Source: Pseudomonadota bacterium (GTDB taxonomy: Bacteria; Pseudomonadota; Alphaproteobacteria; Acetobacterales; Acetobacteraceae). From it: DNA of 9,705 bases. Shown here in pieces: positions 6,501 to 9,705 of the stretch (within the stretch, counting starts at the first letter, position 1; every line of letters starts with the position of its first letter). The notes under the pieces were generated by a model, which was not told the origin of the DNA, did not search any database, and was given only the letters and a program-made list of their open reading frames with translations. Where the stretch lies: NCBI GenBank assembly GCA_021841985.1, contig JAKCCP010000199.1:1-9705 (forward strand). The letters run 5' to 3'. The translations under genes and the position numbers were made by a program.

Positions 6501-7391
6501 CTATTCCAGCCCGAGCGCGCGCAGCCGCGCCGTCTCCTCGTCCCAGCCGGGGCGCTCCTTCACGTGTAGGAAGAGATGCACCTTTTTCTCCAGGAGCGCG
6601 ATCAGATCCTGGCGGGCGCGGCTGCCGATCGCGCGGATGCGCCTTCCCCGCTCACCGATCAGGATCGCCTTCTGGCCGCCGCGCGCGACATAGATCACCG
6701 CCTCGATCCTGACCGCGCCATCCGCCAGTGTCCGGAAACTCTCGGTCTCGACGGTGACCGCATAGGGGATTTCCTCGGTGGTCTGGAGAAAAATCTGCTC
6801 GCGCACGATTTCCGCGGCCAGCAGCCGGTCGGGCAGATCGGTGAGATCGTCGTCGGGGTAGAGATGCGGCCCCGCCGGCATCGCCGCGGCGAGGGCGGCG
6901 CGCAGTGCCAAAACGCCATCGCCGGTCGCCGCCGAGATCATGAAAACCTGCTCGCACCCGAGCAATGCGGTCAGCGCCGCGGTCAGCGGCAATAATTGCC
7001 CCGGCGCGACGAGGTCGATCTTGTTCAGAACCAGCCAGCAGCGCCGCTTTTCGTCACCCGCTCGAAGTCCTTCGGCGATGCCGCGCACCTCCTCGGTAAG
7101 GCCGGCGCGGGCATCGACCAGCAGCAGCACGAGATCGGCGTCGGCGGCCCCGCTCCACGCCGCCTCGACCATCAGACGGTCGAGCCGGCGGCGCGGCTTG
7201 AAGATGCCGGGGGTGTCGACGAGCAGGATCTGCGCCTCGCCCTCGAGCACGATGCCGAGGATACGAAACCGCGTCGTCTGCGCCTTCGGGGTCACGATCG
7301 AGAGCTTGGCGCCGGCGAGGCGATTGAGCAAGGTCGATTTGCCGGCGTTCGGGGCGCCGACGATCGCGGCATAGCCGCAGCGCAAGGTCAT
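6501..7391 (-). CDS. era: GTPase Era, ribosome assembly factor
   Basis: A 296-aa Era, full length for the family (about 300 aa). It binds GTP and the 3' end of 16S rRNA during 30S subunit maturation. G1 GAPNAGKST (12-20), G2 around Thr39/40 in KAQTTRFR, G3 DTPG (59-62), G4 NKID (123-126) and G5 SAA (153-155) are all present. The C-terminal KH domain (about 200-280) includes GERGRRIRAIG (247-257) and ends in KVHLFLHVKERPGW, the conserved RNA-binding end. A GGAG site 6 bases before the ATG supports the start. The gene follows rnc by 19 bases, the common alphaproteobacterial pairing of RNase III and Era in rRNA processing. Downstream lies the diguanylate cyclase gene rather than recO. Confidence 0.98.
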   Translation of the reverse strand: MTLRCGYAAIVGAPNAGKSTLLNRLAGAKLSIVTPKAQTTRFRILGIVLEGEAQILLVDTPGIFKPRRRLDRLMVEAAWSGAADADLVLLLVDARAGLTEEVRGIAEGLRAGDEKRRCWLVLNKIDLVAPGQLLPLTAALTALLGCEQVFMISAATGDGVLALRAALAAAMPAGPHLYPDDDLTDLPDRLLAAEIVREQIFLQTTEEIPYAVTVETESFRTLADGAVRIEAVIYVARGGQKAILIGERGRRIRAIGSRARQDLIALLEKKVHLFLHVKERPGWDEETARLRALGLE

Positions 7392-7410
7392 TGTTTGCTC
7401 CGTCGCGAGA

Positions 7411-8148
7411 TCACGGCTTGAGCCGGGTCAGGAGATCGGCCGCCGCCGCCTGCTCCGCCGCCTGCTTGGTGCCGGCCCGGCCATGTCCTGCCGCCGCCGG
7501 ATCGGCGCCGATGGTGACGGTGATCGCGAATTCGGGCGCGTGCGGCGGCCCGTCGCGACCGGTGACGGTATAGGCCGGAAGCGGCAGGCCGCGCCCCTGC
7601 GCCCATTCCTGCAAGGCGGTCTTGGCGTCCTTGGGCGGGGCGCCTTGCGCCGCCATCATCGGCGCATAGGCGGCGCGGACGAAAGCGCGCGCCGCCGCCA
7701 GGCCGCCATCGAGATAAAGCGCGCCGATCACCGCCTCCATCGCATCGGCGAGCACGCTCGCCCGCTTGCGCACCCCTGCCCGCGCCTCCCCCGGCGCCAC
7801 CGCCAGCGCCGCCGGAAGCCTCAGTTCCGCGGCGATCGCGGCGAGGGTCGGCCCCGAGACGAGATGGGCGAGACGGCGCCCGAGCGCCCCCTCGTCCTCG
7901 GCCACGAAACGCTCGGCGAGCCATTCCGCGACCAGGAGGCCGAGCACGCGATCGCCGACGAATTCCAGCCGCTCGTTGGACGCCATGCGGTGCCGCCCGC
8001 GCAGCGCCGAGCGGTGGGTCAGCGCCTCGGCGAGCCATTCCGGGCGCGCGAAGCGATGGCCGAGGATCCGCTCGGCCTCCGCCAGGCGTTCGCTATCGGT
8101 CAATGGAGGCTGGTGAACAGCCGGCTCCAGCGGATTTCGAACGGCCAC
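7411..8148 (-). CDS. rnc: Ribonuclease III
   Basis: RNase III, about 245 aa, an Mg-dependent double-strand RNA endonuclease acting in rRNA and mRNA processing. The endonuclease domain carries the signature NERLEFVGD (58-66, with metal-site candidates Glu62 and Asp66) and the second acidic pair in DAMEAVIGALYLDGG (Asp135, Glu138). The dsRNA-binding domain spans about 172-244 (DAKTALQEWAQ, then TKQAAEQAAAADLL). The start is open. The chosen GTG at 8148 has GGGAGG with 7-base spacing but lies inside lepB and gives a 49-base overlap. A TTG at 8103 would give the compact TTGA overlap with the lepB stop but has no clear ribosome site. The reading frame remains open a few codons further, to 8166. 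Part of the lepB-rnc-era operon. Confidence 0.96.
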   Translation of the reverse strand: MAVRNPLEPAVHQPPLTDSERLAEAERILGHRFARPEWLAEALTHRSALRGRHRMASNERLEFVGDRVLGLLVAEWLAERFVAEDEGALGRRLAHLVSGPTLAAIAAELRLPAALAVAPGEARAGVRKRASVLADAMEAVIGALYLDGGLAAARAFVRAAYAPMMAAQGAPPKDAKTALQEWAQGRGLPLPAYTVTGRDGPPHAPEFAITVTIGADPAAAGHGRAGTKQAAEQAAAADLLTRLKP

Positions 8149-8837
8149 TCCCATACCTCCCACCACGGCGCCTCGGCATCGATCGAGAAGAACAGGAATT
8201 GCGCCCGCCCGACCAGGTTCTCAACCGGAATGAAGCCGACCGCGTTCAGCACCCGGCTGTCCAGGCTGTTGTCGCGGTTGTCGCCCATCGCGAACACATA
8301 GCCCGGCGGCACCAGATATTCCTGCGTGTTATCAAGCGGCCCGTCATCGGAGGCTTTGAGGATTTGGTGGCGCACGCCGCCGGGCAGGGTCTCGATATAG
8401 CGCTTATAGACCATGCTCGGCCCGTCATCGGTGACGGTATAGGTGCCGTCCGGCTCGCGCGGCACCTCGGCGTCGTTGATATAGAGATGCCCTGCGCGCA
8501 TCTGGATGCGGTCACCGGGGAGGCCGATGATGCGCTTGATGTAATCGGTCGAGGTATCGCGCGGCAGCTTGAAGACGACGACATCGCCGCGCTGTGGCAA
8601 GCGCCCGAAAATCCGCCCCGAGAACAACGGCGGCGACAGCGGGAAGGAGAAATGCGAGTAGCCGTAGCTGAATTTCGAGACGAAGAGATAATCCCCGACC
8701 AGCAGCGTCGGGATCATCGAGCCCGAGGGGATGTTGAACGGCTCGTAGGCGAAGGTGCGGATGCCGAGCGCGATCAGCGCGGCATAGACGATGGTTTTGA
8801 CGTTGTCGATCAGGCCGCCGGGTTTGCTTTGCGCCAT
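8100..8837 (-). CDS. lepB: Signal peptidase I
   Basis: A 245-aa type I signal peptidase, the inner-membrane serine protease that removes signal peptides from exported proteins in the periplasm. One N-terminal membrane segment (about 14-29, TIVYAALIALGIRTFA) precedes the catalytic domain. Box B SGSMIPTLLVGDYL holds nucleophile Ser40; box D DYIKRIIGLPGD holds the general base Lys101; box E GDNRDNSLDSR spans 185-195. The ATG at 8837 was chosen over an in-frame ATG at 8891 because the family begins shortly before the membrane segment and because a candidate promoter with perfect TTGACA overlaps the region just upstream of 8891. No strong Shine-Dalgarno is visible. Its own promoter plus the structured spacer upstream suggest that lepB begins a transcript continuing into rnc, era and the diguanylate cyclase gene. 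Confidence 0.97.
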   Translation of the reverse strand: MAQSKPGGLIDNVKTIVYAALIALGIRTFAYEPFNIPSGSMIPTLLVGDYLFVSKFSYGYSHFSFPLSPPLFSGRIFGRLPQRGDVVVFKLPRDTSTDYIKRIIGLPGDRIQMRAGHLYINDAEVPREPDGTYTVTDDGPSMVYKRYIETLPGGVRHQILKASDDGPLDNTQEYLVPPGYVFAMGDNRDNSLDSRVLNAVGFIPVENLVGRAQFLFFSIDAEAPWWEVWEWPFEIRWSRLFTSLH

Positions 8838-8873
8838 GCGAGGGGATTCCGTTCCGGTCAAAAAAGCCGGCGG

Positions 8874-8902
8874 ATCAAGCCGCTCCCCCATGCCCCTGTC
8901 AA
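8874..8902 (-). promoter_or_regulatory. Candidate promoter for the lepB-rnc-era operon
   Basis: On the minus strand, CTTGACA gives a perfect TTGACA -35 (8897-8902). It is followed after 17 bases by CTTGAT (8874-8879), a 3/6 match to TATAAT. Alphaproteobacterial promoters often have a strong -35 and a loose -10, so this is plausible. Predicted initiation near 8866 leaves a leader of roughly 30 bases before the ATG at 8837. Confidence 0.45.
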
Positions 8903-8975
8903 GCCGGCGCGGGCGGGGGGCAAGGCAATCGGTGGTGATTTCAGAAAAAATCGTTCTTTTTTGAAAAAATTTTTA

Positions 8976-9020
8976 CCCGTTGGGCAGTGCCTGCGGCACT
9001 GCCTGCTCCGAGGAAACGGG
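8976..9020 (-). terminator. Nested stem-loop downstream of acpS, candidate terminator or RNA structure
   Basis: A perfect 9-bp inverted repeat, GGCAGTGCC (8983-8991) and GGCACTGCC (8995-9003), has a 3-base loop. It is enclosed by a 6-bp outer pair, CCCGTT (8976-8981) and AACGGG (9015-9020). Read on the minus strand it lies about 60 bases past the acpS stop and is followed within a few bases by A-run then T-run sequence. It may terminate the rsh-acpS transcript. The nested design is more elaborate than a simple terminator. Confidence 0.5.
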
Positions 9021-9036
9021 GAGAAAGTCCTTTGCC

Positions 9037-9056
9037 TTTTTTTCTTCGGAAAAAGA
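9037..9056. repeat. A/T stem-loop with TTCG loop
   Basis: An 8-bp stem (9037-9044 with 9049-9056, one G-T pair) encloses TTCG closed by C-G. On the plus strand this is the very stable C(UUCG)G tetraloop arrangement, followed by a T-rich run from 9059, so a plus-strand transcript would see a terminator-like element. On the minus strand it lies about 25 bases after the acpS stop. No plus-strand gene ends here, which makes its role unclear. Confidence 0.4.
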
Positions 9057-9081
9057 AGTTTTTATTTTACATTTTAAATTT

Positions 9082-9489
9082 TTATAACAAAAACTCTGCC
9101 GAGATGATCACCTGGGCGAAGGCGTAGGGGTATTCGTCGGTCATGGTGAGGGCGATCGCGGCCTGCCTGCCGGGCGGCGTCAGCGCCGCGAGCCGGGCCG
9201 CCGCGCCGCCGGTGAGAATAAGGCTCGGCTGGCCGGAGGGAAGATTGACGACGCCGAGATCGGCCATGAACACGCCGCGGCGGAACCCGGTGCCGAGCGC
9301 CTTGGCACAGGCCTCCTTGGCGGCGAAGCGCTTGGCGTAGGTCGCGGCGGCCAGCGCCGGCGCGCGGCGCGCGGCGCGCCCGCGCTCGGCCTCGGTGAAC
9401 ACCCGGCGCAGAAAGCGCTCGCCATGGCGCGCGAGCACCGCCTCGATGCGCCTTATATCGCAGAGATCGGCGCCGAGGCCGAGGATCAC
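9082..9489 (-). CDS. acpS: Holo-[acyl-carrier-protein] synthase
   Basis: A 135-aa AcpS-type phosphopantetheinyl transferase that moves the 4'-phosphopantetheine arm of CoA onto apo-acyl carrier protein in the cytoplasm, enabling fatty-acid synthesis. The N-terminal strand [11 protein letters not shown] carries the Mg-binding Asp8. The signature [16 protein letters not shown] has Glu59 and Lys58 in the expected places. The C-terminal strand [16 protein letters not shown] matches the family end, and length is typical (about 125-140 aa). The start is GTG at 9489, supported by GAGGGA six bases upstream; the frame stays open further only because it runs through rsh in another frame. The ribosome site overlaps the rsh stop (10-base gap), so the two genes are probably translationally coupled. 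Confidence 0.97.
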   Translation of the reverse strand: MILGLGADLCDIRRIEAVLARHGERFLRRVFTEAERGRAARRAPALAAATYAKRFAAKEACAKALGTGFRRGVFMADLGVVNLPSGQPSLILTGGAAARLAALTPPGRQAAIALTMTDEYPYAFAQVIISAEFLL

Positions 9490-9499
9490 GCGAAATCCC

Positions 9500-9705
9500 T
9501 CACGCCCGCGCGCGCTCCACCTCGGAAATGCCCTGGGTTGCCCTGAGACCGGCGATGACATGCGAGAGATGGCGCAGATCGCGCACCTCGACATCGACCA
9601 CGATCTCGCAGAAATCCTGCTGGCGGTTGACGGTGCGGAGATTGGCGATGGCGCCGTCCTGCTTGCTGATGGCATTGACGAGGTCGGCGATACCTGTGTC
9701 GGCGC
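9500..9705 (-). CDS. rsh: RelA/SpoT (Rsh) (p)ppGpp synthetase/hydrolase, C-terminal ACT domain, partial
   Basis: Only the last 67 residues are in the window; the gene continues past the right edge. Translated on the minus strand from 9703, the segment reads [19 protein letters not shown], then [38 protein letters not shown] and a TGA. This is the beta-alpha-beta pattern of the ACT domain that ends long RelA/SpoT homologues. Its position directly before acpS fits the alphaproteobacterial rsh-(pdxJ)-acpS-lepB order; here pdxJ is not between rsh and acpS. The catalytic domains are not visible, so whether it both makes and degrades (p)ppGpp cannot be judged here. Confidence 0.85.
   Translation of the reverse strand, partial: ADTGIADLVNAISKQDGAIANLRTVNRQQDFCEIVVDVEVRDLRHLSHVIAGLRATQGISEVERARA

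Larger units (their letters stand above)
8930..9081. other. AT-rich structured spacer between acpS and lepB
   Basis: This stretch separates the acpS stop from lepB and is strikingly A/T-rich (long A and T runs) in a window otherwise very GC-rich. I see no coding region with a credible start or composition in it. It holds two stem-loops, listed separately, and several short A-run/T-run inverted segments near 8944-8975. It could combine an acpS terminator with a dispersed intergenic element, or act as an AT-rich UP-type region for the lepB promoter. Confidence 0.5.

Noticed and set aside
5228..6712. Plus-strand open frame (494 codons) opposite the cyclase and era
   Set aside because: Shadow of two real genes; the low-complexity charged composition and absence of motifs argue against coding.
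8838..8891. N-terminal extension of LepB from ATG 8891
   Set aside because: It would place 18 non-conserved residues before the membrane segment and make the start overlap a TTGACA promoter element.
8103..9077. Plus-strand open frame (324 codons) opposite lepB and through the AT-rich spacer
   Set aside because: Mostly antisense to lepB; its last codons run through hairpins and T-runs (ending in Phe-rich sequence), so it is not a credible gene.
9490..9675. Extended acpS frame back to 9675
   Set aside because: This region encodes the Rsh ACT domain in another frame, and acpS has a good ribosome site at GTG 9489.
1..9705. CRISPR arrays, insertion sequences, tRNA or rRNA genes
   Set aside because: No spaced direct repeats, transposase motifs with terminal repeats, or cloverleaf/rRNA-like sequence were seen on either strand.

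Overview
This GC-rich window looks like chromosomal DNA of an alphaproteobacterium. The best fit is Rhodospirillales/Acetobacteraceae-like, inferred from composition and from the gene order rsh-acpS-lepB-rnc-era; no database search was possible. There are no rRNA or tRNA genes, CRISPR arrays, transposases or other signs of a recent mobile element.

Left part (1-1414, minus strand): radC (JAMM-domain RadC family) has a strong stem-loop just past its stop codon and a good sigma70-type promoter in front of it. Upstream of it is a small gene for a stand-alone Lrp/AsnC ligand-binding (RAM) domain without a DNA-binding domain.

Central part (1415-5247, plus strand): a 154-base divergent intergenic region holds two inverted repeats and candidate promoters in both directions. 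It leads into a three-gene set: a thiamine-diphosphate enzyme resembling the acetolactate synthase large subunit, an exported alpha/beta hydrolase of the homoserine O-acetyltransferase-like family (start overlaps the previous stop by 4 bases), and a short-chain dehydrogenase/reductase. This looks like an uncharacterised small catabolic or acyloin-type operon; its substrate cannot be read from the sequence.

Right part (5252-9705, minus strand): a housekeeping cluster transcribed leftward. It comprises the 3' end of rsh (RelA/SpoT ACT domain), acpS, an AT-rich 192-base spacer with stem-loops, lepB with its own promoter, rnc, era, and finally a membrane diguanylate cyclase whose ribosome-binding site overlaps the era stop codon. 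The cluster joins stringent response, phospholipid/fatty-acid synthesis, protein export, RNA processing and ribosome assembly. The cyclase is an accessory addition in the position where recO often follows era. The SDR and cyclase genes converge with only 4 bases between stop codons.

I see no clearly novel defence or mobile system. The most interesting items are the TPP enzyme/hydrolase/SDR operon with its divergent RAM protein and palindromic control region, the era-coupled diguanylate cyclase with a degenerate inhibitory site, and the AT-rich structured spacer between acpS and lepB.
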